Shown here: piece by piece, positions 35,401 through 42,510 of the stretch
Numbering within the stretch: position 1 is the stretch's first letter
Layout: every line of letters begins with the position of its first letter
Source of the DNA: Spisula solida
Taxonomy: Eukaryota; Mollusca; Bivalvia; Venerida; Mactridae
Reading direction: 5' to 3'
DNA: 64,000 nucleotides
Assembly (NCBI GenBank): GCA_947247005.1
Contig: OX365949.1
Location: 22,573,130 to 22,637,129 of the forward strand
The notes under the pieces: model-generated
Seen by the model: only the letters and a program-made list of their open reading frames with translations
Databases searched by the model: none
Told to the model about the DNA's origin: nothing
Translations under genes and position numbers: made by a program

Positions 35401-38400
35401 TTGAAATGGAGTCACAAGTCTGTTACCAGTGTCATAAGCATATACAACCCTCACATCAAATGTCAGTTCAAACATCATTCTATTTTTAAATGACTGTAAC
35501 TTTGTCAATTCTTTGCATTTTTTTCACCAAATAACTTCATTTTCTGCAGCAAAGTTCGTTCTAGTACCGCAGATTATTCCAGATTTGTAGGACTCCTGCC
35601 AGACACAGCATCCTGGCACAGCAAACCAACAGTTAACTTACCCAGAACTAACTATGGCGAGGTTCAAGCAAGTGAGATATATATCAGTTCCATTTTCAAG
35701 CAACATTGTTAAGTGACAGTCTGGTATATAGGCGAATTATTTAATACATGCAAATACCGGTAAGTAAATATTAAAAACAGTAATTAGGGTGAACATACCA
35801 TCCTGCATATGAAAACAAGCCCGAGTAAAAGGAGAATGCTATCTGACCCACGTTCGTCGTCGTACCTTCCCAAGGCTCTTCAAAACTTTCCACCTGTTCA
35901 TCTGTACAAAAATATAAATAAGATATCTCATTAGAAACAAGGGCACATATATTATTAAAGCAGGCGTCCTCCTGAGAACAGAATTCCCAAGTCGGTTTCG
36001 GGTACCATAAGCACACATCCCTACAGCAGAACTCTGTTTCAAACATTGTTCTATTGTTAAAATTTAGGCTATGAAACTTCAAATGACGATAACTTCGGCA
36101 ATAGCCAGTACCTTTACTTCTCTGTAACTTTGGCAATACTTTGAATTTTTTCATCAAATAACTTTTATTTTCTGCAGAAAAGTTCATTCATTCTCGTGCA
36201 TCAAATCTAAAACTGTAGGACCCCTAATATAAGACCTCTGCTAGAAAGCTGTCTGTCAAAGAAATGCACGTCTAGCACAAAATCTGATTCAGGCTGATTT
36301 CTCAACACATTGTATCTGATTCGGATATATTTCTTAAACTTCCCCAAGATATAATATAATAGAAGTAGTAAGTACATTCAATGCATAAATGTTTTAAATT
36401 TAACAGACAAATAGAAAAGAAGATAAATCCAGTAATCACCTAAACATTTTATATAATAAGGATAGCATTACATATATCAATTAATAAACTTCCAAGTGAT
36501 TATTTGTCCACAAACAACCACACCCTCTTAACACACCCTCAAAACAAGGGTATACAATGAAGCAAGTATCATTATACAGACTCATGTTAATATCTATGTC
36601 TCATAAATTCTGTGCATCAAAACCATTTAAACTAAACCCTGTCTTAGTGCTCACTTACGTTTGCAAGGGGTGTCAACAGGGTCAAATTCAAAATCAGGAA
36701 AATTGTATGCAGCCGACCATTTTAACTAAACATGAGGCCTTCATTGACATTGTTTCTATAATTTACTCATTGTGTACTAAAGAAAATCCTTAAGAGCAGA
36801 TTACATTTACCATAACTTTGCTATTTCTTGAGATATTTTCATCAAATAACTTTTATTTTATTCAGGAGCCATTGCTCTTTCAGGACTGATAAATCCGAAA
36901 TATCCCTTGACTGGCTAATAAAGGCAGGCATGTTAGTTTAACTTTATACAAAATTATTTCAGGTCGATTGTGAAATAAGTTTATTCAACTTATATTAATC
37001 ACTTTCGACACATCATTTCTGATGTTATCCATTGCCACCAGGATATGAGAGAAACCAGTTTCCCTTTTATGTCAAGCAACTTATGATCTAGCAATGGAAT
37101 AACTGGTACCATTTTTAATTCATCTTTGAACTTGAGACACCCGTACTCGAAACGGCAGGTGTGTTTGATTAAATAGTCATGTTGTACCAACTTAGTACAG
37201 TACAAATGCAGTATTTTTGTGGAAGAGTTTCATGGGAAGTAAACAAAACATTGTTTTGAATTTCAACTTAAATACAAAACAGATCTGATAAGGTTGGTTT
37301 CTGTTCAAAGCTGCCCAGAGCTCATCCCTTTAAAATATGTATCTAGTTGTATCAATATTGGTATAGATTAGGTACGTTGAGAGGCAGCTTTTCATTGAAA
37401 TTAAAGTCTTTTGTTCACCTTACCATATATCTTCCAAAAACAAAGATTATAAACTTTTTGTTGACGATAAATTCTAAAGTCAATGCTGAGTGTTGCTAAT
37501 GTAATCATTTGATCTTTTTGTCCGCAAAATAAACACTTTTATCAAGATGTCAACTCTAACATAAAAGTTGAAAACAAATGAAATATCTTAAGTCTTTGAA
37601 TTCTTTATTACTCGTAAGCAGCTCAACCAGGTCAGGAATAGTTAACCAACTAAAAAGTGCTAAACATGTCAAAATACAGTAAATATAGACAAATGTTTAC
37701 AAGCCTGGAAAAAGGACGCACAAATAAGAACAAACAAGACTACGTTCAATAAACGCTAATGCCCCCCTGGAAGCCTTGTCCATAAAAAAGCTAAGTCAAC
37801 CAAGGGCCATAATACAGTCAAAATGTTGGATAGTGTAACATGGCTTGGACAATGTTAGGGCCTTATGATGGTAAACAAGTATGCAAAGTTTGGAAGTAAT
37901 GCCTTGATGGACTGGATATAAGACAAAACAGTCAATTTTGGTTATAAACCAAGTGTTAGACGCTTAATAAGTCTAACTCCAAAATAAGGTCAATGCGAAG
38001 GTAAAATAAATGGGGTCAGGTGATACAGGCCTGTGGAGAGTGTTCAAATACAACATCAATGCTAGTATGAAAGCTTTGTAGTAAGCCATATCAATGCTAG
38101 AAGAAACGGTCAATTTGGGTTAACCAAGAATTTGGCCATTCAGTTGGTCAAAGTCCAAAATTAGGTGAAGGTTAAATTTGCTATAAAAATTGATCTCACT
38201 GAATGAAACTATAACAGTCAGGACTTCAGTGAGCAGACTCTATCATGATCTTGTCCGCTTGAAAATCAAAAAAAAAAAAAATTTGAACAAGTTACTTTTT
38301 TGCCAAAACAGCGAACAAAATCTCATATCTGTTCATCATTGACCAAAACCAGCGTAGACAATAAAGGGAGATTTCAAATGCCAGATAGCAAAGGATCTAT

Positions 38401-41400
38401 TACAATGCATTTGTTTTATTTTTTGAAAAGAAATTTGATCACCTGATGAAACAAGCATCATAAAAAAGTATAACAGATTTTTAATTAAAATAGACTATTC
38501 CACAGACAACTTCTCCACATGTGGAGCACATGAGCATTGTAGCATCAATTGACAACTTCTCCACATGTGGAGGACATGAACAAATTACATCATAGAGACA
38601 ACTGACAACTTCTCCACATGTGGAGCACATGAGCATTATAGCGACAAGAGACAACTGACAACTTCTCCACATGCGGAGCACAAAAACAAATTACATTATA
38701 GCGACAACTGACAACTTCTCCACATGCGGAGCACAAGAACAAATTACATTATAGCGACAACTGACAACTTTTTCGGAGCACATGACCATTACACTAATAC
38801 AGCAACAACTGACAACTACTCCACATGAGGAGCACATGAGCGTACTCAACATCACAGAAGAACCTACCCAAAGAATCTTATCTAAATTGTTCAGGTGTTG
38901 GACTAGAGACTTACTGACTGTGCACAGTGCTACCCATATAGGCACACTAACTTAAGGAATTATTACTGATGCCATACTTACTCATGAAGAACTTGACGAA
39001 GCCAGTGATGATGATCATAATCAAGGCGATGATTTTGGTGATTGTAAATATGTCTTGTACTCGTGTTGCCCACTTCACATTCATACAGTTGATAAACGTT
39101 AAAATGGCTGAAAGTAACAAAAGATTCTGAATAGTACAAATCATAATCTAGAGCAATGATGTGTTGATTTATGTGGGGAAATTTCCAATAGTGTCTAATC
39201 CCATTTGGTCTAAAATTCAAATTCCCATTTCGTCTACAGTATGCATCCTGTTTCATCTAAAGTTTAAAAATCTATAAAAAAAATCAATTTATTTATACTT
39301 TTTTCACAGGAAAAAATCATACTCAAAGACAGAAATTTCAACATTTTTGCATGATTTTAATTGTCTTTTCTAAGATAAATTAGGCACCTACAGTACAAGT
39401 CTACATGTATGATTTTCTGGCTTAATGTCTTCACTTTTCAGTTTATATATTTTAACCTTAAATGACTTCACTTTTTAGTTTATATATTTTAACCATGGTA
39501 GCATTCTAATATGCAGAACATTGAAGGCATTGAAGGAATTTCAGATTAATCAGGAATATTGACACCCCTGCTAAGACCAGCCTCTGACACAATCAGCAGG
39601 GAAGCACGGTTGGTGTTAACTTAGGAATGTCTAGCAATAAGTCTACCACTAATAGTTACTATTTTAACTTGTTATATAAAACACAAATACACTGTGACAT
39701 GTGTCAACAAATCTGCAGCCAATTAACAAACAATTAACAGTTCAGAGTTCACACAGCAGGGGATTGTACTATGGCTGTAATAAAATGAACAATAAACACA
39801 TCACATGGCCCATTGGGGGGTAACATCACATGCATGGAAACAATCAGTGTTTAATATCAGACTGATCATCTTCCTAGAACTCTATAATTACAAATGTTTT
39901 AATCATCCAGTCAAAATAAATACAAAAGATGGAAAAAATCAGAAATCAGTCACTGTACAAATTTTATGTAGAAATTACGTTTCACACAGTAGCTACAACA
40001 TGTGGCCTGTATTTATCAGCATAGGATAATACGTGATCATATTACATCATTGATTTACATATATACCCTAGTAGCTATTGTAATCCTGTAGGTGTAAATG
40101 ATCAGCCATAAATAGGTGTTAATGTTTACCAGGCTCCAATATTTGACTTTCCTTTATTTAACACCTTGTCATGTGTAACAGGAAGGTCCATCACGAAGAC
40201 ATTATCTGCCCCGGGCTAAAAAAGGGTCTTGCTAAATACACCATGCAACAAGTTACCTACAGATGTTGCTCCAAACGGACGCGTGTTTATCATATGTATA
40301 CTGTATATTAAGCTAAAATATTGTAATGAAACAATATTTAACTTTATTAAATTTTGTAAAACAAACATCATGAGATGAACATACATAATCCCATATGCTG
40401 ATTTTTGCCAAGTATCGTGCAAAAGCACCAAAGCTTTTTTTACACTGTCTGCCGCTGATTGTCAAGTAATAATAATCGAGAAATGCTTCCCATTAGGCAT
40501 TACAGCTGTCTCCACTCATGTTTTTTTTATTATTGTTTTATTTTATGGTTCTAAATATATGATGTAATAAATTTTCAGGTCAAACTTTTTATGATAATTA
40601 TGATCATACCAGTAATTTATGTTATGAACAAGAGTGATAATTCTGTAGTTTAACATTAACTTGCACACCTTTGTAGTAATATATTACTCTTTGTAATAAT
40701 TATTAGTTACTGTGATAATAATGACCTACTACATTATAATAAGGGGCGACTGACTAACTGAGGTGATGAAATCGTGAAAATCTTAATTTGTGGATTTTAG
40801 TGCAAAATGGTATATTAAATACAACCCAAATTCCACAGGATCGCAAAATTTGAATAATTTATAATATAAAATATTTTCCCCTCATTTAATAGTAGTAGTT
40901 TGCACCCATTCATTTAGCAAGTAATGAAGTAGCGCCTCACTGGCTTTTTTAGTTTTTAGAATGAACATTTAAATATTGATTAATTGACAGTGTAATTGAT
41001 CTGCTAACACAGCAGAATGATGATGAAAAGGCATGCTCACTACAGCAAGTATTGCATCATCAAAGTCCACTGGAATAGTAGTAAACAAAAGAGGCTCTTC
41101 AAGGGGAAATTTATAAATATTATAACCAATAGTAATTTAACCAATACTCACTGATACATAATGCTGCTAGCAGTCGTGTAGCCTCGCTGGGAATCTCACA
41201 GTCAGGGAATATCGGTTGTAACACATATTTAGCAAATGTCAGTGCAGTTATGGCATTACCTGTTGGCATTATAATCACCAAAGCCACCCATAAGTATAGA
41301 AATGCTGGTAAATGTCCGAATGACTCGCCGATGTATGCATAGTCTGCGCCTGATTTTAGGATACAAGTACCAAGTTCAGCGTAACACAGAGCCCCAACAA

Positions 41401-41614
41401 GGGAGATTACACCACACATTGACCACACAGATATAGACAGCCCGACCGAGCCAGCCTCCTGCAGGACACCTTTCGGGCTGATGAATATACCACTGCCAAT
41501 GATCACCCCAACTATAATGGCTACAGCACTGGACAAACCAATTTCTTTCTTTAACTTGATTTGACCATCATCGCTCTCTGAGTCCATCTTCTTAATTTCT
41601 AAGTCTTTCCCCAT
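15443..41614 (-). CDS. SLC7-family amino-acid transporter light subunit (complete, 10 coding exons)
   Basis: Exons 41152-41614, 38982-39107, 35799-35901, 30367-30411, 26990-27113, 25374-25477, 23568-23664, 17194-17343, 16356-16533 and 15443-15507 join with matching phase into 485 codons (484 residues plus stop). The length fits SLC7A5-A11 light subunits, which are 12-helix membrane exchangers. Support includes GSGIF at residues 40-44 (helix 1 substrate loop), LCYAELGT near 76-83, and Cys139 in FPDCEIP, placed like the cysteine that bonds the SLC3 heavy chain. Also present are a VKWATRVQD segment near 166-174 and [14 protein letters not shown] near 227-240 (helix 6). The family exchanges amino acids at the plasma membrane. 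The N-terminal third reads xCT-like and other parts LAT or y+LAT-like, so the substrate class is open. The start at 41614 has A at -3 and lies 32 bp after an acceptor. Confidence 0.92.
15804..16146 (+). mobile_element. Family H inverted-repeat element, copy 1
   Basis: The ends are 'ggcctaaaataaaatattg' and 'aatattttaagttcggcctaa', inverted and imperfect, with inner 'ccctacctaccc' blocks near both ends. It lies in the last intron of the SLC7 gene. A copy in opposite orientation is at 31279-31588. Confidence 0.7.
16356..16533 (-). CDS. SLC7 gene, coding exon 9 (residues 405-464)
   Basis: Acceptor ttttttcag, donor gtaagt, phase 0 to 1. It encodes the last two membrane helices ([18 protein letters not shown] and [18 protein letters not shown]) and the start of the cytosolic tail ([12 protein letters not shown]). 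Confidence 0.92.
16822..17078 (+). repeat. Dispersed repeat 'gtaaaacatgtatgcccc...ggggggcata'
   Basis: It contains 'gaaggtcatagtgaccttgacctttgacc' and ends 'gatggggggcata'. It is related to 8329-8650. It sits in an SLC7 intron. Confidence 0.65.
17085..17146. mobile_element. Family H fragment
   Basis: Only the terminal part remains: 'cgggtaggtagggaaggggaaacaac' followed by 'ttttggcctaa'. Confidence 0.5.
17194..17343 (-). CDS. SLC7 gene, coding exon 8 (residues 355-404)
   Basis: Acceptor ttattttcag, donor gtaagt, phase 0 to 0. It encodes [22 protein letters not shown] through [15 protein letters not shown]; the DxxRPIK end is typical of SLC7 light chains. Confidence 0.93.
17441..17500. repeat. 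(GATT)n microsatellite
   Basis: About 15 uninterrupted copies of GATT/TGAT between an SLC7 exon and the left arm of the foldback element. Confidence 0.97.
18812..19060 (+). repeat. tRNA-derived SINE copy 1
   Basis: A-box-like 'gatggtggctgagaagttagtgc' and B-box-like 'ctggttcgaaattt' stand 35-40 bp apart. The body 'cccaactacagataaactgg' and 'cagattccttgtatcacac' is shared with the copy at 24751-25240. It lies inside the foldback element. Confidence 0.7.
19400..20760. repeat. Degenerate ~42-bp array 'cattcctgaccatatggggtaca'
   Basis: At least fifteen units keep 'cattcctg(a/g)cca(t/c)atg' followed by 'gtaca'. Spacing is typically 40-45 bp, sometimes about 80. The array fades past 20650 and is split by the family C insertion at 20244. 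It forms the core of the foldback element's interior. Confidence 0.8.
20244..20502 (+). mobile_element. Family C small transposon, copy 1
   Basis: Ends GGCTGGTATTCACAAAGC and its reverse complement. CTG is duplicated at 20241-20243 and 20503-20505. Insertion splits an array unit that would otherwise read CATTCCTGATCTTATTGGG, so the pre-insertion sequence can be inferred. Confidence 0.88.
20761..21430. other. Foldback interior without clear feature
   Basis: It contains scattered 'cattcc'/'attcctg' remnants and 'caatcaaggggta' duplicates near 21187 and 21266. No gene. Confidence 0.4.
21440..21625 (-). repeat. tRNA-derived SINE (minus strand)
   Basis: On the minus strand the run 'ggggagcctagatgtagggtgc', then 'gaggtccccggttcaatcctc', gives A- and B-box-like elements with a strong B box. 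The acceptor stem does not pair and there is a long tail, so this is a SINE and not a tRNA gene. Confidence 0.6.
22859..23109 (+). mobile_element. Family A small transposon
   Basis: 251-bp copy from CAGGGGTGTCAGCAGAGCC to TTGACACCCCTG. The pentamer TATTA is at 22853-22857 and 23110-23114, with one base between the left duplicate and the CAGGGG end. It lies in an SLC7 intron. Confidence 0.9.
23278..23525. repeat. 32-bp minisatellite, about eight copies
   Basis: The unit is 'aaattgaatacccattataatgaactataata' with minor changes. It starts about 43 bp beyond the donor of SLC7 coding exon 7 (minus-strand direction). Confidence 0.95.
23568..23664 (-). CDS. SLC7 gene, coding exon 7 (residues 322-354)
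   Basis: Acceptor atttatag, donor gtaagt, phase 2 to 0. It encodes [18 protein letters not shown] and [10 protein letters not shown], matching the conserved helix 8-9 region. A family A transposon lies 28 bp upstream and a 32-bp minisatellite about 40 bp downstream. Confidence 0.92.
23693..23936 (+). mobile_element. Family A small transposon, left end missing
   Basis: It begins inside the family consensus at 'tcaaaatcaggaaaatcg' and ends with intact TTGACACCCCTG. The CAGGGGTGTCAACAGGG end is lost. The break is 28 bp from the SLC7 exon at 23664, so it borders that exon's branch-point region. Confidence 0.85.
24751..25240 (+). repeat. tRNA-derived SINE copy 2, interrupted
   Basis: The head 'ggaaggataatgctcttgcc' through 'ccctggttcaattt' is at 24751-24830. 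The body 'cccaccaaactacagatgaactgg' through 'cagattccttgagtccc' resumes at 25084. It aligns with the SINE at 18812-19060 once the element at 24831-25077 is removed. Confidence 0.75.
24831..25077 (+). mobile_element. Family N inverted-repeat element nested in a SINE
   Basis: Ends CCCGATCTCCCGAAGCATCTCA and TGAGATGCTTAGGGAGATCGGGG are near-perfect inverted repeats. CCTGGT at 24825-24830 and 25078-25083 is an apparent target duplication within the interrupted SINE. Confidence 0.87.
25374..25477 (-). CDS. SLC7 gene, coding exon 6 (residues 288-322)
   Basis: Acceptor tatatttcag, donor gtaatg, phase 0 to 2. It encodes [12 protein letters not shown] through [13 protein letters not shown], corresponding to helix 8 and the following loop. 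Confidence 0.92.
26483..26742 (-). mobile_element. Family C small transposon, copy 2
   Basis: Ends GGCTGGTATTCATAAAGC and GCTTTGTGAATACCAGCC. CTG flanks are at 26480-26482 and 26743-26745. The interior 'cactaagaaaacatgggttaatcttcaat' is the reverse complement of copy 1. Confidence 0.88.
26838..27065 (-). repeat. 76-bp triplication of the 3' end of an SLC7 exon with its splice donor
   Basis: Three copies end at 26990, 26914 and 26838, exactly 76 bp apart. Each runs from TATTAGCCAATATTGC through GATGCTGTAGCTGTG into a donor (gtaagt, gtaagt, gtgagt). Copies differ by at least one substitution (acagtacgg versus acagaacgg on the plus strand). Only the first donor keeps the phase required by the next exon. 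Confidence 0.93.
26990..27113 (-). CDS. SLC7 gene, coding exon 5 (residues 246-287), first donor of three
   Basis: Acceptor tttatag. It encodes [30 protein letters not shown] and on to SDAVAV. The donor gtaagt at 26989-26984 leaves phase 0, which matches the next exon. The last 76 bp are repeated twice more downstream with their own donors at 26913 and 26837, which shift frame. Confidence 0.88.
27324..28175. mobile_element. Element K: ~850 bp with TACTGTATTCCTAG ends and CGCGAAA clusters
   Basis: Terminal inverted repeats TATACTGTATTCCTAG / CTAGGAATACAGTATA, possibly with TA duplicated. The terminal ~130 bp at each side carry repeated TTCGCG / CGCGAA words, strongly CpG-rich against an AT-rich background. 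There is no transposase-like frame, so it is probably a non-autonomous DNA transposon. Confidence 0.78.
28176..28782. other. SLC7 intron, no feature seen
   Basis: AT-rich intronic sequence with nothing recognisable. Confidence 0.35.
28783..29022 (+). mobile_element. Family A small transposon, right end missing
   Basis: It starts CAGGGGTGTCAATAGAGCC and follows the family interior to 'gataaattcagaattcc', then loses the TTGACACCCCTG end. Confidence 0.8.
29418..29664 (+). mobile_element. Family N element, copy 2
   Basis: It is close to the element at 24831-25077 over its whole length, from CCCCGATCTCCCGAAGCATC to GAGATGCTAAGGGAGATTGGGG. Confidence 0.85.
29665..29891 (-). mobile_element. Family N element, copy 3, inverted and divergent
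   Basis: It abuts copy 2 and matches its reverse complement ('catctcaatctgagc' at the junction, 'gagatgcttcaggagatc' at the end) with much divergence. Together the two form a ~475-bp inverted pair. Confidence 0.7.
30367..30411 (-). CDS. SLC7 gene, 45-bp coding exon 4 (residues 231-246)
   Basis: Acceptor tttatttcag, donor gtaagt, phase 2 to 2. It encodes [14 protein letters not shown], the strongly conserved helix 6-7 junction. It is too short to appear as an open frame and was found by phase and motif. Confidence 0.9.
31000..31170 (+). mobile_element. Family F small element, copy 1
   Basis: It starts AGGGGTTTTGATCCTTGAAA and ends 'cagaagctagtagaagaacccct'. It shares 'gtttgaa.ggtcattttct' and 'agtatcaaaatgaccctt' type blocks with 41740-41875. 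Confidence 0.68.
31279..31588 (-). mobile_element. Family H inverted-repeat element, copy 2
   Basis: It is the reverse complement of the element at 15804-16146 over nearly its full length, including 'gtaaatattttttt', 'caaataatgaaatttagaattaa' and 'gaaacaaacaatattttatt'. Confidence 0.75.
31772..31937. repeat. Inverted repeat with ~60-bp arms
   Basis: 'gggaaacggcttaatg...atatgcagtct' at the left pairs with 'agactgcatatagc...cattaagccatttccc' at the right, around a ~50-bp loop. It may be a small palindromic transposon. It lies in an SLC7 intron. Confidence 0.75.
31980..33370. other. SLC7 intron, no feature seen
   Basis: AT-rich. The stretch 32590-32820 contains 'attgggtattt' / 'aatttgggtaattacccc' but no recognised element. 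Confidence 0.35.
33371..33525. mobile_element. Possible family H remnant
   Basis: 'ggggtaggtaggtaggaaaacc' and 'gtagggagggtaac', followed by 'ttgttttgtcctaa', resemble family H ends. Heavily diverged. Confidence 0.35.
34527..34786 (+). mobile_element. Family G element, copy 1
   Basis: It runs 'caggtcctactgaggc' to 'ttgtatgacccctg'. Its interior 'gaccataactttgttaattctttgaatgttttcatgaaat' shows it is a diverged relative of family A. Confidence 0.65.
35370..35598 (+). mobile_element. Family G element, copy 2
   Basis: It runs 'caggggttctactgaggc' to 'ttgtaggactcctg' and shares 'gtcacaagtctgtt' and 'aactttgtcaattctttgcat' with copy 1. Confidence 0.65.
35799..35901 (-). CDS. SLC7 gene, coding exon 3 (residues 197-231)
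   Basis: Acceptor ttttgtacag, donor gtatgt, phase 1 to 2. It encodes an acidic outer loop and [13 protein letters not shown], the start of helix 6, which in this family contains the unwound substrate-binding segment. Confidence 0.92.
35961..36225 (+). mobile_element. Family G element, copy 3
   Basis: It shares 'ggtaccataagcacacatccctac', 'aaatgacgataact' and 'ttttttcatcaaataacttttattttctgcag' with the family and ends 'ctgtaggacccct'. It lies 60 bp upstream of the acceptor of SLC7 coding exon 3. Confidence 0.65.
36664..36900 (+). mobile_element. Family A small transposon, right end missing
   Basis: It starts 'caaggggtgtcaacaggg' and follows the consensus through 'ggactgataaatccg', then breaks off. 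It is in an SLC7 intron. Confidence 0.8.
37735..38180 (+). repeat. Dispersed repeat, partner of 14690-14985
   Basis: It contains the shared blocks 'acgttcaataaacgctaatgccccc', 'gaagccttgtccataaa', 'ggtgatacaggcctgtggagagtgtt' and 'tatgaaagctttgtagtaagcc', with an internal duplication. Confidence 0.65.
38500..38840. repeat. ~54-bp minisatellite carrying the palindrome CTCCACATGTGGAG
   Basis: About seven units read 'gacaactgacaacttctccacatgtggagcacatgagc...attatagc'. The palindrome is exact in the first three units and changes to CTCCACATGCGGAG in later ones. It lies just downstream of SLC7 coding exon 2. Confidence 0.9.
38982..39107 (-). CDS. SLC7 gene, coding exon 2 (residues 155-197)
   Basis: Acceptor ttactttcag, donor gtaagt, phase 1 to 1. 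It encodes [18 protein letters not shown] and a following hydrophobic helix, matching helices 4-5 of SLC7 light chains. Confidence 0.92.
39430..39570. repeat. Short direct duplication and family A end fragment
   Basis: 'gacttcacttttYagtttatatattttaacc' occurs twice at 39428-39494 (imperfectly). From about 39538 a remnant 'tcagattaatcaggaatattgacacccctg' is the right end of family A. Confidence 0.6.
39571..41145. other. SLC7 intron, no feature seen
   Basis: AT-rich intronic sequence between coding exons 1 and 2. No recognisable element or exon. Confidence 0.35.
41152..41614 (-). CDS. SLC7 gene, first coding exon (residues 1-154)
   Basis: It encodes the cytosolic N-terminus and helices 1-3, including [13 protein letters not shown] and [12 protein letters not shown]. 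The donor gtgagt lies at 41151-41146 and the exon leaves in phase 1. The exon itself begins at 41646 after acceptor tttcag, so 32 bases are 5' UTR. Confidence 0.92.
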
Positions 41615-41739
41615 GCTTGAAACTTGTATCAGTTTAAGTTCAAACTCTGAAATAGTAATGAAACATACTTGTATTATGTTATTTACCACTTATATCTACA
41701 TATAACAGTGGATTCAGAGGTTCCATTTGACTTGGGAGT

Positions 41740-41875
41740 AGGGGTTTTGACTCTTGAAATTTCCAAAAGACCCTCAAAACTTTGGTTTGAAGGGTCATTT
41801 TCTTTTAAAATCATTGTCCTATAAAAATGATAGTATCAAAATGACCCTTCAGATTTAGAAGCTAGTGGAACCCCT
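41740..41875 (+). mobile_element. Family F small element, copy 2
   Basis: It starts AGGGGTTTTGACTCTTGAAA and ends 'gaagctagtggaacccct', matching 31000-31170. It is in the first intron, about 95 bp upstream of the first coding exon. Confidence 0.7.
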
Positions 41876-42286
41876 GTAGACGATCTATCCAAGACCTGTT
41901 CTATAAATTATCTAAGCCCTGATCTATTGTATCATGTAATATCATGCGTGGTTCCAGAGGGGACCAGAGCCTGAACCCTGTGGTCTTTCGGTTAAAATGT
42001 TTTGATATTTTCAACATTTACAATAGCGTGTCCGAGTCTGATCAGGATAACCATCCTATAAAGCTTCTGCTAAGTTGCCTGAACTCTTCCCTAAGAAAAT
42101 AGCAGTCGGACACTCTGGGGAAAACTATAAAGCTGTTTGGACCCTTCCCACCCCCTGAAAAAGGTGCATGACCCGCGCATGGAACTAGTTCATGAAAACA
42201 TGTGCTCCAATGATGATAAATGAAAACAAGTTGAAAAGAACTACAAAATAACGGAGAATATGACAGTATTTATTTATAAAGTTTAC

Positions 42287-42400
42287 CTCGTATATAGAGT
42301 ACGTCCAACTTTCGTTTAGAGACCAATGGTTCGAGTGTTCACCGAATAAACAGACACACTTCTCCGCGCGAATTTAGGTTTACAAATGGCACGTTCAATT
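42287..42400 (-). other. Probable non-coding 5' exon of the SLC7 gene
   Basis: On the minus strand a donor-like 'tatacgag|gtaaac' ends an exon at 42287, suited to splice to the acceptor at 41647. The upstream limit is not defined by sequence; 42400 is approximate. Confidence 0.4.
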
Positions 42401-42409
42401 TCCGGTTTT

Positions 42410-42510
42410 GTAGAAAATGTATGTCAATCGACGAGAACCAATCAGATTGCGCGAGACAGATTATCATCTGCCAATCAATTCTTTACTCCGCGCTGAGGCG
42501 GAGCTGTTCA
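42410..42510 (-). promoter_or_regulatory. Candidate promoter of the minus-strand SLC7 gene
   Basis: Two CCAAT boxes (42438-42442 'ccaatcag' and 42471-42475 'ccaatcaa') and GC-richer 'gattgcgcgag' and 'ccgcgctgaggcggagc' lie just upstream of the inferred first exon. NF-Y type boxes are common in animal promoters. Position is inferred; no TATA box was seen. Confidence 0.35.

Noticed and set aside
35839..36187. Longer open frame extending upstream of SLC7 coding exon 3
   Set aside because: The extension runs through the intron and a family G element. The acceptor at 35902 and the phase of the previous exon set the start of coding at 35901.
38500..38840. Palindromic repeats at regular spacing resembling a CRISPR array
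   Set aside because: The intervening sequence is itself repeated. Tandem minisatellite in an intron.
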